From NCBI GenBank assembly GCA_026982515.1, contig JALSGY010000496.1, forward strand, positions 1-8,399: DNA of 8,399 nucleotides, in the 5' to 3' direction. Below are positions 1 through 6,141 of the stretch, one piece after another. This stretch comes from Paracoccaceae bacterium. GTDB lineage: Bacteria > Pseudomonadota > Alphaproteobacteria > Rhodobacterales > Rhodobacteraceae. The number at the start of each line of letters is the position of its first letter. Positions within the stretch are counted from its first letter, which is position 1. Both the position numbers and the translations under genes were made by a program. A model generated the notes under the pieces. That model saw only the letters and a program-made list of their open reading frames with translations, was not told the DNA's origin and searched no databases.

Positions 1-676
1 CCAGATCGTCCACATAGGTAAAATCGCGCCGCATCCGGCCGTGGTTGTAGATCTCGATCGGCTCGCCCTCGAGGATCGCCCGGACGAAGCGGAACAACGC
101 CATGTCGGGCCGCCCCCAGGGCCCGTAGACGGTGAAGAAACGGAACATTGTCACCGGCATGCCGTAAAGATGGGCGTAGGCGTGGGCCATTGCCTCGTTT
201 GCCTTCTTGGTGGCTGCATAGAAGGACATCTGGGTGTCGGCCTTGTCGGTCTCGGCGTAGGGCATCTTCTCGTTGGCACCGTATACCGAAGAGGTGGAAG
301 CCATCAGCAGATGCCTCACCGGCACCGCCCGAACCGCCTCGAGCAGATTGAAGGTGCCGATCAGGTTGGAATCCACATAGCTTTGCGGATCTTCGATCGA
401 GTAGCGCACCCCGGCCTGTGCGGCCAGGTGCACCACGATGTCGGGGGCGGTCTCGTCCAGCAGGCGCGTCAGCCGCCCCGGCTCTTCCAGCCTCGCAACC
501 TCGGGGCGGAACCCCTCGAAGGTCTCCAGAAGCTCATGCCGACGCGTCTTCAGGGCGACATCGTAATAATCGGTCATGGCGTCGAAGCCGGTCACCTGCC
601 AGCCCAGTTCCAGCAGGCGGCGCGAGAGGTGGTATCCGATGAACCCGGCCGAGCCGGTCACGAGCACTTTGGGCAT
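1..676 (-). CDS. UDP-glucuronate 4-epimerase-type NAD-dependent epimerase (partial, C-terminus beyond window)
   Basis: Read by hand on the minus strand: ATG at 676-674, open to the left edge, 225 codons visible. It is an extended short-chain dehydrogenase/reductase. The NAD-binding glycine motif TGSAGFIG is at residues 7-14, an acidic residue for the NAD ribose is at Asp32, and DYYDVALK follows (36-43). HLAAQAGVRYS is at 83-93, the catalytic Ser/Thr cluster STSS at 127-130, and Tyr153-x3-Lys157. RFFTVYGPWGRPDMALF (179-195) and RRDFTYVDDL (216-225) are typical of the UDP-glucuronate 4-epimerase (CapI/LpsL) branch, which makes UDP-galacturonate for capsule or LPS in the cytoplasm. Such proteins are usually about 335 aa, so roughly one third is missing. 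GAAAGGA lies six bases before the ATG. It follows ghsB on the same strand but a terminator lies between, so it is probably transcribed separately. UDP-glucose 4-epimerase is a less likely alternative. Confidence 0.92.
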   Translation of the reverse strand, partial: MPKVLVTGSAGFIGYHLSRRLLELGWQVTGFDAMTDYYDVALKTRRHELLETFEGFRPEVARLEEPGRLTRLLDETAPDIVVHLAAQAGVRYSIEDPQSYVDSNLIGTFNLLEAVRAVPVRHLLMASTSSVYGANEKMPYAETDKADTQMSFYAATKKANEAMAHAYAHLYGMPVTMFRFFTVYGPWGRPDMALFRFVRAILEGEPIEIYNHGRMRRDFTYVDDL

Positions 677-722
677 GGGCAATCCTTTCGCCGACACTCA
701 TTGCCCAATAGCCCGCCCCGGC

Positions 723-760
723 GCAAAGGAAAACCGCCCCCGCGGGATACGGGGGCGGTT
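723..760 (-). terminator. Rho-independent terminator of the ghsAB unit
   Basis: A perfect 11-base inverted repeat (arms 732-742 and 750-760, loop 743-749) reads on the minus strand as AACCGCCCCCG, 7-base loop, CGGGGGCGGTT. It is followed at once by TTCCTTTGC, giving a T-rich tail. The stem begins about 24 bases after the ghsB stop codon and the element ends about 45 bases before the epimerase start. That is the expected place to end a ghsA-ghsB transcript moving left. On the plus strand an A-rich run precedes the stem and no T run follows, so it works best leftwards. Confidence 0.85.
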
Positions 761-783
761 GGTCGGCCTCGGACGGGCACGGA

Positions 784-1851
784 TCAGGCGGAAAGCGCCT
801 GAAGCTCGTCATCGGGCAGGCGTGCGGGATAGAAGGTGACGGATTCCGCCACCATCAGCCCCTGCGCCCCCCATGCCGAACGCCCCAGCCGCAGGGTGGT
901 CAGCCCGGCGGGCACAACCCCTCCAGTGGCCGCGGCCACCGCGCTGCCGTTGACGGAAACCGCGAACTCGCCGCTGGCGGAAAAGGCGACCGCCGCGCGG
1001 AAATGGTTGCCAAGCCCGATGGCGTTTCCCCCCGGGGCGACCGCCGCCTGCAGCGCCCCGCCATCCCAGGCCTGGAACTGCGGCCGGTCCAGCACCGTGT
1101 TCCACAGCAGCGACATGCGTGAGGCCGTGGTGCCGTCGTCCAGCTCGACGATGCGGTCATTGGCCCCGGCCCCGGCCAGCGCGCCGCTGAACACCAGCGT
1201 CCCGCCCGACGGGTTGAACCACTCCCCCAGGGCCACGGAGGCGATGTCCTCGCCGCGCGATGCCGGCACCGTGGCCGCGGGGATGTAGGACGAGGCCGCC
1301 TCGCCCTCCTCCAGCTGGACAGCCGTGACGTCGCCCGTGAAGGCCAGCGAAAGCGCACCCGCAGCCGGCGTGAACGGCAGGACGGTGCGCACCGGATAGG
1401 CCCCGCCGCCCGTCACCGTGCCCGCGTAGGCGCCCGAAAGCGTCACGCTGCCGGTACCGTAGAAGGACAGCACCTGCGGCACGCCGGCCACGTCGATCGT
1501 CTGGTCCAGCGGCGCGGCGCTGTCGGCAATCAGGTTGGTACGACCGGTCTCGAGCAACAGCCCCAGCGGCGCCAGGGTGGCCGGGTCATGGTCGATCCGG
1601 GCGGTGTCGGGCGGGGCGCTGACCAGCGCGCCGGTGGCATCCACCACGCTGCCCTCGGTGCCGCGCGCGAAGGCCAGCACCGAGCCGAGGGTACCCTCCG
1701 CCCCCCCGGCCCCGTAGGTGCCGGCCACGAAATCGAGCACCAGGGCCGGGGAAGTGCCGGTAACCGGCGAGGCCCAGGGCGCATACCAGGCAGGAGGTGC
1801 CAACGGCGCCCGCGCCGTGGCCGTCAGGGAAAGATCGGCCACCACCTTCAT
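784..1851 (-). CDS. ghsB: GTA/phage head-spike fibre protein (GhsB-like)
   Basis: 355 aa. The N-terminal part has the pattern of phage head-spike/tail-fibre proteins: PALVLDFVAGTYG (residues 35-47), then RIDHDPATLAPLGLLLETGR (85-104) and TNLI. This matches the repeatedly seen form 'R-hD-DP-TLAP-GLLhE-RTNLh'. A beta-rich block of about 120-192 ends in AASSYIPA. The C-terminal 150 residues alternate short beta strands and glycines, for example GTLVFSGAL, NDRIVELDDGT, FAVSVNGSAV and TLRLGRSAWG, and end in YPARLPDDELQALSA. That is a LamG/concanavalin-like jelly-roll pattern suited to binding glycans. In R. capsulatus the GTA head fibre GhsB (rcc01080) sits on GhsA and binds the recipient's capsule. 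The ATG overlaps the ghsA stop in ATGA, indicating translational coupling. The assignment rests on family resemblance recalled without a search. A generic prophage fibre is possible, but no other phage gene is present. Confidence 0.8.
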   Translation of the reverse strand: MKVVADLSLTATARAPLAPPAWYAPWASPVTGTSPALVLDFVAGTYGAGGAEGTLGSVLAFARGTEGSVVDATGALVSAPPDTARIDHDPATLAPLGLLLETGRTNLIADSAAPLDQTIDVAGVPQVLSFYGTGSVTLSGAYAGTVTGGGAYPVRTVLPFTPAAGALSLAFTGDVTAVQLEEGEAASSYIPAATVPASRGEDIASVALGEWFNPSGGTLVFSGALAGAGANDRIVELDDGTTASRMSLLWNTVLDRPQFQAWDGGALQAAVAPGGNAIGLGNHFRAAVAFSASGEFAVSVNGSAVAAATGGVVPAGLTTLRLGRSAWGAQGLMVAESVTFYPARLPDDELQALSA

Positions 1852-2111
1852 GAAATCACCATGGCATGGATGCCGGTGGCCGTGGTTCCGGTCGCATTCA
1901 CCCGGCGCACCCCGACCGGCAGGATCGAGCGATCCGCAACATTCAGCGTGCGGTTGCCGCCACGGGCCGTGACAACGGAAACCGCCCCGCCCGTTTCCAC
2001 GTAAAGCGCAATGGCAACCTCCGGCAGGTCGGTCAGATCATCGGGCGTGACCGGCAGGATGTCGGTGGCCGGGCCGGAAAGCGACGGCATGCGGTTTTCA
2101 AACGGATTCAT
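1848..2111 (-). CDS. ghsA: GTA head-spike base protein (GhsA-like, RCAP_rcc01079 family)
   Basis: 87 aa from the ATG at 2111-2109. Its features match the small spike-base family named after R. capsulatus rcc01079: an N-terminal MNPFE, then ILPVTPDD (28-35), LPEVAIALYVETGG and a GNRTLNV strand, then ILPVGVRRV and the conserved end NATGTTATGIHAM. The protein attaches the fibre GhsB to the GTA capsid vertices. The start is chosen because AAGGAG lies 11 bases upstream of this ATG (8 bases before an in-frame GTG at 2114-2112, an alternative start one codon longer) and because MNPFE fits the family N-terminus. A further in-frame ATG at 2141 would put the ribosome binding site inside the gene and is unlikely. 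The stop overlaps the ghsB start by four bases. No capsid or portal gene is nearby, consistent with the spike genes lying outside the main GTA cluster. Confidence 0.85.
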   Translation of the reverse strand: MNPFENRMPSLSGPATDILPVTPDDLTDLPEVAIALYVETGGAVSVVTARGGNRTLNVADRSILPVGVRRVNATGTTATGIHAMVIS

Positions 2112-2207
2112 CACGATATCTACTCCTTGGCTGTGCCGCATTCACACGGCGATGGCACCCGCGCAGCGGGCTGGAATGAATCATCTCTTTCGGGAAGTGG
2201 CGGAGAC

Positions 2208-2237
2208 GTTATCGTTTTTCGGTGAACGTCTGGTTAA
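2208..2237 (-). promoter_or_regulatory. Putative leftward promoter of ghsAB
   Basis: Read leftwards, TTAACC (2237-2232; four of six matches to TTGACA), an 18-base spacer and GATAAC (2213-2208; four of six matches to TATAAT) form a weak housekeeping-type promoter. It would start transcription near 2200, about 90 bases before the ghsA start codon. The CtrA-like box covers the -35, the arrangement known for CtrA-activated promoters. This is inference from motif spacing only. Confidence 0.35.
2223..2237 (-). promoter_or_regulatory. CtrA-like binding site upstream of ghsA
   Basis: On the minus strand the bases read TTAACCAGACGTTCA, that is TTAA-N7-TTCA, matching the TTAA-N7-TTAA CtrA consensus at seven of eight positions. 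The first half-site lies within the palindrome GGTTAACC (2232-2239). CtrA is the response regulator that controls flagellar and GTA genes in Rhodobacterales. The site is judged by eye only. Such near matches occur by chance, though less often in G+C-rich DNA. Confidence 0.4.
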
Positions 2238-2327
2238 CCTTCCTCGAAATCAGGCCCGCTCATGCGCCCCGTCCGGCCGCAAACCCTCGGCTGGTCCAGC
2301 GCATCGTCACCGGCAGAAAGGGTGGCT

Positions 2328-2384
2328 ATGTCGGGCAACGCTTACAATTCTTCACTTAAGATCGGATTCACACCTCGCGGCTAA
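2328..2384 (+). CDS. Possible 18-codon leader peptide upstream of motB
   Basis: A short frame MSGNAYNSSLKIGFTPRG ends in TAA at 2382-2384. It starts five bases after AGAAAGGG (2315-2322). That is the same type of ribosome binding site used by flgE (AGAAAGG), flgK (GAAAGG) and the epimerase (GAAAGGA) in this window. It ends 32 bases before the motB ATG, and its last codons overlap the left arm of the inverted repeat at 2367-2403, so its translation could affect folding of the motB leader. I do not recognise the peptide, and its third-position G+C is lower than in the neighbouring genes. It could be a chance frame. Confidence 0.25.
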   Translation: MSGNAYNSSLKIGFTPRG

Positions 2385-2411
2385 TCCTGCCCCCGGGTGT
2401 GAAACGAGGTG
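2367..2411 (+). repeat. Inverted repeat with alternative pairing to the motB ribosome binding site
   Basis: TTCACACC (2367-2374) is the exact reverse complement of GGTGTGAA (2396-2403), with 21 bases between. The overlapping stretch CACCTCG (2371-2377) is also the exact reverse complement of CGAGGTG (2405-2411), which contains the motB ribosome binding site. The two pairings share the left arm and exclude each other. One leaves the motB site free and the other hides it. It could equally be a DNA operator or chance. Confidence 0.4.
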
Positions 2412-2416
2412 GTGGA

Positions 2417-3265
2417 ATGAGCGCGAAGCAAAACGCGCCGATTATCGTCAAGCGCAAGAAGATCATCGGTGGTGACGGCCACCACGGCGGCGCCTGGAAG
2501 GTGGCCTATGCCGATTTCGTGACGGCCATGATGGCCTTCTTCATGCTGATGTGGCTGCTCAACGCAACAACAGAAAAGCAGCGCAAGGGAATCGCGGACT
2601 ATTTCAGCCCGACGATTCCGATCAACCGCATTTCCGGTGGCGGCGAAGACTCTTTCGGCGGCGACAGCGTGTTCAGCGAACGCACGCTCGCCAGAAACGG
2701 CACCGGCGCAAGCAATCGAAACCCCACCGAGGCCAATGCCGCGCGCGGCATCTCGGGCGTTGATCCCCAGGCACGCGAGGACAAGGCAAATGACGAGGCC
2801 CTGCGCAAGGTGGAAGAAGCACTCACCGCGCTGGCCGGCGAAAGCATGGTATCCGACGGGCTGTTGCGCCACATCGTGACCCGCGTCACCGACGAGGGGC
2901 TGATCGTCGAGCTGTTCGATACCACCGAAGAATCGCTTTTCGAACCCGGCGAGGACCGCCCGACGGTCATCCTCGAAGAACTTCTGGCAATGATCGTCCG
3001 CGTGTTCTCACTGGTCGACAACGCCGTTGCGATCAATGGCTTCACCCGCTCCGAGCCGGTGGTGCTGATTCGCAACCCGGTGTGGGATCTGTCCTCCTCG
3101 CGGGCTGACAGGGTGCGGCGAATGCTTGAAGCCGGCGGGCTGGAGGCGGGCAGGATCCAGCGCGTCAGCGGTTTCGCCGACAGAAAGCCCGCCGCCCGTA
3201 ATCCGATGGCACCTCGCAACAACCGGATCGAGCTGATCCTGCTGCGCGACCCGGCAGGAAGATAG
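2417..3265 (+). CDS. motB: Flagellar motor stator protein MotB
   Basis: 282 aa, close to the family's usual length of about 300. A basic N-terminus with KRKKIIGGDGHHGGAWK leads into one membrane helix of about residues 30-49 (YADFVTAMMAFFMLMWLL). Asp33 sits where the proton-carrying aspartate of MotB lies. A hydrophilic plug/linker follows (about 52-140), then a periplasmic OmpA-like peptidoglycan-binding domain (about 160-278) with NPVWDLSSSRADRVRRML and MAPRNNRIELILLRD. MotB anchors MotA to the cell wall so that proton flow turns the flagellum. The ATG at 2417 is preferred over the in-frame GTG at 2399 because GAGGTGG lies just before it and MSAKQN fits the family start. The usual GHTD of the OmpA fold is GFTR here (208-211). 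No motA is in the window. The next gene, flgE, begins 92 bases on and probably has its own promoter. Confidence 0.95.
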   Translation: MSAKQNAPIIVKRKKIIGGDGHHGGAWKVAYADFVTAMMAFFMLMWLLNATTEKQRKGIADYFSPTIPINRISGGGEDSFGGDSVFSERTLARNGTGASNRNPTEANAARGISGVDPQAREDKANDEALRKVEEALTALAGESMVSDGLLRHIVTRVTDEGLIVELFDTTEESLFEPGEDRPTVILEELLAMIVRVFSLVDNAVAINGFTRSEPVVLIRNPVWDLSSSRADRVRRMLEAGGLEAGRIQRVSGFADRKPAARNPMAPRNNRIELILLRDPAGR

Positions 3266-3280
3266 GAAGAATTGTCGATG

Positions 3281-3295
3281 TTAGGCCGCTGTTAA
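3281..3295 (+). promoter_or_regulatory. CtrA-like binding site upstream of flgE
   Basis: TTAG-GCCGCTG-TTAA, followed by G, matches TTAA-N7-TTAA at seven of eight positions and lies 62 bases before the flgE start. It is the only such motif in the 92-base motB-flgE gap, where a promoter for the flgEKLI unit would be expected. No good -10 was seen downstream; TTCTAG at 3316-3321 is poor. It was judged by eye. Confidence 0.4.
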
Positions 3296-3357
3296 GCCCC
3301 TTGCTCTAGCACTCGTTCTAGGAGCGCGGGGGGTGATCGTGCAGAAAGGCACTGGCA

Positions 3358-4656
3358 ATGACAATTTCCTCTTCCCTGAATGCCGGCGTGGCGGGGCTGA
3401 ATGCAAATGCCACGAAACTGGCAACGATCTCCGACAACATCGCCAATTCCTCAACCTACGGGTACAAGCGCGCGCAGGCCGATTTCTCTTCACAGGTCAT
3501 TGCCGGAAGCGTCGGCTTCTACTCCGCCGGGGGGGTGCGCGCCACGACACAGCGGCTGATCACCGAACGCGGGCCGCTGGTCAATACCTCGAATCCCACA
3601 GATATCGCCGTCAGCGGCCGGGGCATGATACCGGTTACCCCGGCGGTTTCCCTTTCCGCGGGCGGGGAGCCGCCCATGATGCTGATGACAACAGGATCCT
3701 TCCGCCCGGATGCCAACGGGGTGCTGACAACGGAAACCGGCATGGTGCTCATGGGCTGGCCGGCCAATATCGACGGGTCGATGCCCAGCTATCCGCGCGA
3801 TACCGTCGCCGGGCTGGAACCGGTGCGCGTCTCCGTCAACCAGTTCGCTGGTGATCCGACAACGCAGATGACACTGGGGGTCAACCTGCCGGCAACGGAA
3901 ACCGTGGCCGGTTCCAGCGGCGACACCCAGGAACTGTCAATCGAATATTTCGGAAACCTGGGCACATCCGAAATGCTCAATGTCAGCTTCACACCAACGG
4001 TCCCTGCCTCCGGCGCCTCGAACGAATGGACGATGACGATCAGGGATTCCGCTTCAGGCGATGCCGTGGTCGGCAGCTACACGCTCCAGTTTGACGATTC
4101 GCGCGCTGCGGGCGGCACCCTGGCTTCGGTTACCACGCTTTCGGGCGGGGCTTACGATCCGGCTACCGGCACCATCGCGCTGACGGTCGCCGGCGGCCCG
4201 CTCGAACTGGATATCGGGACCATCGGCGATCCTTCCGGCATGACCCAGCTGTCGGACAGTTTCGCGCCCGTCTCGATCGAAAAGAACGGTTCTCCCGTGG
4301 GCAACCTCACCACTGTCGAGGTTGACGCCCAAGGTTTCGTCAATGCCATCTATGATGTCGGCTTCACCCGGACAATCTACCAGATCCCGCTTGTCGACGT
4401 GCCGAACCCGAATGGTCTGATCTCCCTCAACAATCAGTCCTACCAGGTTTCGCCGGACAGCGGGCCGTTCTTCCTGTGGGACGCAGGCGACGGCCCGACG
4501 GGTGAGGTCGTGGGTTATTCACGTGAGGAATCTGCCACTGACGTTGCGGCCGAGCTGACACAACTCATCCAGACGCAGCGGGCCTATTCCTCGAACGCCA
4601 AGGTCATTCAGACGGTGGACGAGATGCTGCAGGAAACCACCAACATCAAGCGCTGA
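3358..4656 (+). CDS. flgE: Flagellar hook protein FlgE
   Basis: 432 aa. The N-terminus forms the D0 helix with the rod/hook signature DNIANSSTYGYKR at residues 26-38, followed by ADFSSQV. A central beta-rich part (about 75-380) is typical of hook domains D1 and D2: ERGPLVNTSNPTDIAVSGRG, a TGSFRPDANGVL strand pair, and QFDDSRAAGGTL. The C-terminal D0 helix (about 388-432) carries AAELTQLIQTQRAYSSNAK and VIQTVDEMLQETTNIKR, as in all axial hook proteins. FlgE is exported by the flagellar type III apparatus and polymerises into the universal joint outside the cell. The distal rod protein FlgG shares the signatures but is about 260 aa, so FlgE fits better. AGAAAGG (3343-3349) lies eight bases before the ATG. 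The gene is followed by flgK after 27 bases. A run of seven G lies at 3529-3535. Confidence 0.93.
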   Translation: MTISSSLNAGVAGLNANATKLATISDNIANSSTYGYKRAQADFSSQVIAGSVGFYSAGGVRATTQRLITERGPLVNTSNPTDIAVSGRGMIPVTPAVSLSAGGEPPMMLMTTGSFRPDANGVLTTETGMVLMGWPANIDGSMPSYPRDTVAGLEPVRVSVNQFAGDPTTQMTLGVNLPATETVAGSSGDTQELSIEYFGNLGTSEMLNVSFTPTVPASGASNEWTMTIRDSASGDAVVGSYTLQFDDSRAAGGTLASVTTLSGGAYDPATGTIALTVAGGPLELDIGTIGDPSGMTQLSDSFAPVSIEKNGSPVGNLTTVEVDAQGFVNAIYDVGFTRTIYQIPLVDVPNPNGLISLNNQSYQVSPDSGPFFLWDAGDGPTGEVVGYSREESATDVAAELTQLIQTQRAYSSNAKVIQTVDEMLQETTNIKR

Positions 4657-4683
4657 GGCCCCGTGCGAAAGGCCCGCTGAACC

Positions 4684-6138
4684 ATGAGCATCTCGAGCGC
4701 CCTGTCGAACGCCCGCTCCGGCCTGACAGCTGCGGCAAGGGCAGCCGAGGTCGTGTCGGCAAACGTGGCCAACGCCCTCACCCCCGGCTACGGCCGGCGC
4801 GAGCTGGAGCTTTCCGCCCAGTCTCTTGGCGGCAATGGCACCGGCGTGCAGGTAGAGGGCATCCGGCGCACGGTCGAACAGCCGATCATCGCCGAGCGGC
4901 GCCTGGCCGATGCCGGGCTTGCAGACCAGACAGCCCGCGCCGACTTCCTTGCCCGGATCCAACAGGCAATCGGCACCCCCGACGATCCACGCTCGCTCAC
5001 GGGCCGCATCAATACGCTGGAGGCCAGTCTGATCCAGGCCGCCAGCCGCCCCGATTCCCTGCCCCGCCTGCAGGAAACTCTCGATGCCGCTTCCGCTCTG
5101 GCTGACTCCCTGAACGCTGCTTCCGATACCGTTCAGACCCAGCGGATGAAGGCAGATCGCGAGATTGCCCGCCAGGTGGAGCTCCTGAACAAGGGGCTGG
5201 AAAACATCGCCCTGCTGAACCGCAAGATCACCACTCAACTCGGTGCCGGGCGCGGCGCCACAGCCCTGATGGATCAGCGTCAGCAAGAGGTGGACAGGAT
5301 CGCCTCGATCGTTCCCCTGCGCGAAGTACCCCGCGACAGAGGGCAGATCGCGCTCTACACACCCGGCGGCGCCATCCTGCTCGACGGCGCCCCCGCCACC
5401 CTGTCCTTTACCCCCGCCGGGGTGATCGTGCCGGAGATGTCGATTTCCTCGGGGGCCCTGTCGGAAATTTCCCTCAACGGCCGCACTCTCTCGGCCGGCG
5501 AGGGCGGGCCGCTGGCCGGCGGCCGCCTGGGCGCGCTGTTTTACATCCGCGACGGCCTTGCCATCGAAGCCCAGGGCCGGCTGGATGCGCTGGCCCGCGA
5601 TCTGGTGGAACGTTTCGCCGACCCGGCCACGGACCCGACTCTCGGCCCATCGGATCCGGGACTGCTCACCGATGCGGGCGGCGTCTTCGACCCGGCAAAC
5701 GAATTGGGCCTGTCCGGGCGCGTCACCGTGAACCCGCTGACCGACCCAGCCGCCGGAGGCACGTTGCTGAGGCTGCGCGACGGGCTGGGCGCAGCCCCTG
5801 CTACCGCGCCGGGGGACGCCACCCGCCTGCTGGCACTCGCTGATGCCCTGACGGCATCGCGGGTGCCCGCCTCAACCACCATTTCCAACGTTGCCCGCTC
5901 GGCTTCTGGGCTTTCCAGCGACGTGGCCTCGTTTTTCGGCAATCTGCGGCTGTCTGCCGAGGCAGATCAGAGCTTTGCCTCCGCGCTCGCCGATGGGCTG
6001 AGGGAATCAGAACTGCAAAGCGGTGTCGATTCCGACTTCGAGATGCAGCAGCTTCTTCTCGTCGAACAGGCCTTTTCCGCCAATGCCCGCGTCATCTCGA
6101 CCATCGACGACCTGATCCAGACACTGCTGGGGCTTTGA
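4684..6138 (+). CDS. flgK: Flagellar hook-associated protein 1 FlgK (HAP1)
   Basis: 484 aa, shorter than the roughly 550 aa enterobacterial protein but normal for alphaproteobacteria. The N-terminal helix ends in SANVANALTPGYGRR (25-39), the FlgK form of the axial-protein signature. A long helical region (about 55-190) includes LAGLADQ-like heptads, IQQAIGTPDDPRSLTGRINT and LMDQRQQEVDRIASIVPLRE, the last being the usual FlgK pattern ahead of the beta-rich middle. The C-terminal helix has EMQQLLLVEQAFSANARVIS and TIDDLIQTLLGL (453-484). FlgK is the first junction protein between hook and filament and is secreted through the growing flagellum. GAAAGG lies about 11 bases before the ATG. flgL begins three bases after the stop, so the two junction proteins are translated in tandem. 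Confidence 0.92.
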   Translation: MSISSALSNARSGLTAAARAAEVVSANVANALTPGYGRRELELSAQSLGGNGTGVQVEGIRRTVEQPIIAERRLADAGLADQTARADFLARIQQAIGTPDDPRSLTGRINTLEASLIQAASRPDSLPRLQETLDAASALADSLNAASDTVQTQRMKADREIARQVELLNKGLENIALLNRKITTQLGAGRGATALMDQRQQEVDRIASIVPLREVPRDRGQIALYTPGGAILLDGAPATLSFTPAGVIVPEMSISSGALSEISLNGRTLSAGEGGPLAGGRLGALFYIRDGLAIEAQGRLDALARDLVERFADPATDPTLGPSDPGLLTDAGGVFDPANELGLSGRVTVNPLTDPAAGGTLLRLRDGLGAAPATAPGDATRLLALADALTASRVPASTTISNVARSASGLSSDVASFFGNLRLSAEADQSFASALADGLRESELQSGVDSDFEMQQLLLVEQAFSANARVISTIDDLIQTLLGL

Positions 6139-6141
6139 ACG

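Larger units (their letters stand above)
2112..2416. promoter_or_regulatory. Divergent intergenic region between ghsAB and motB
   Basis: About 300 bases without a conserved gene, visibly richer in A+T around 2200-2240 and 2340-2370 than the flanking coding DNA. It must carry the leftward promoter for ghsAB. It probably also carries the rightward promoter for motB, since no rightward gene lies upstream in the window. Sub-features (CtrA-like box, leftward promoter, short leader frame, inverted repeat) are listed separately. No convincing sigma-54 (-24/-12) or FliA-type promoter was seen. TACAAT at 2343-2348 resembles a rightward -10 but lacks a matching -35. Confidence 0.6.

Noticed and set aside
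41..802. Plus-strand open frame of 253 codons opposite the epimerase
   Set aside because: It is antisense to the epimerase, whose NAD motif and Tyr-x3-Lys are clear; it has a His/Gly-rich shadow composition and runs through the terminator hairpin.
2112..2141. Longer ghsA start at ATG 2141
   Set aside because: It would place the AAGGAG site inside the coding region and add residues not expected before the MNPFE family start.
2176..2475. Plus-strand frame from ATG 2176 (MNHLFREVAETLSFFGERLV...) across the intergenic region into motB
   Set aside because: It lacks a ribosome binding site, becomes Arg/Pro/Cys/Trp-rich, and ends inside motB in another frame; likely chance.
3301..3325. Imperfect palindrome GCTCTAG...CTAGGAGC upstream of flgE as an operator
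   Set aside because: One arm has an extra base and no known regulator motif matches; too weak to call.
4519..5286. Minus-strand open frame of 255 codons across the flgE-flgK junction
   Set aside because: It is antisense to two well-supported flagellar genes and has no ribosome binding site or family resemblance.
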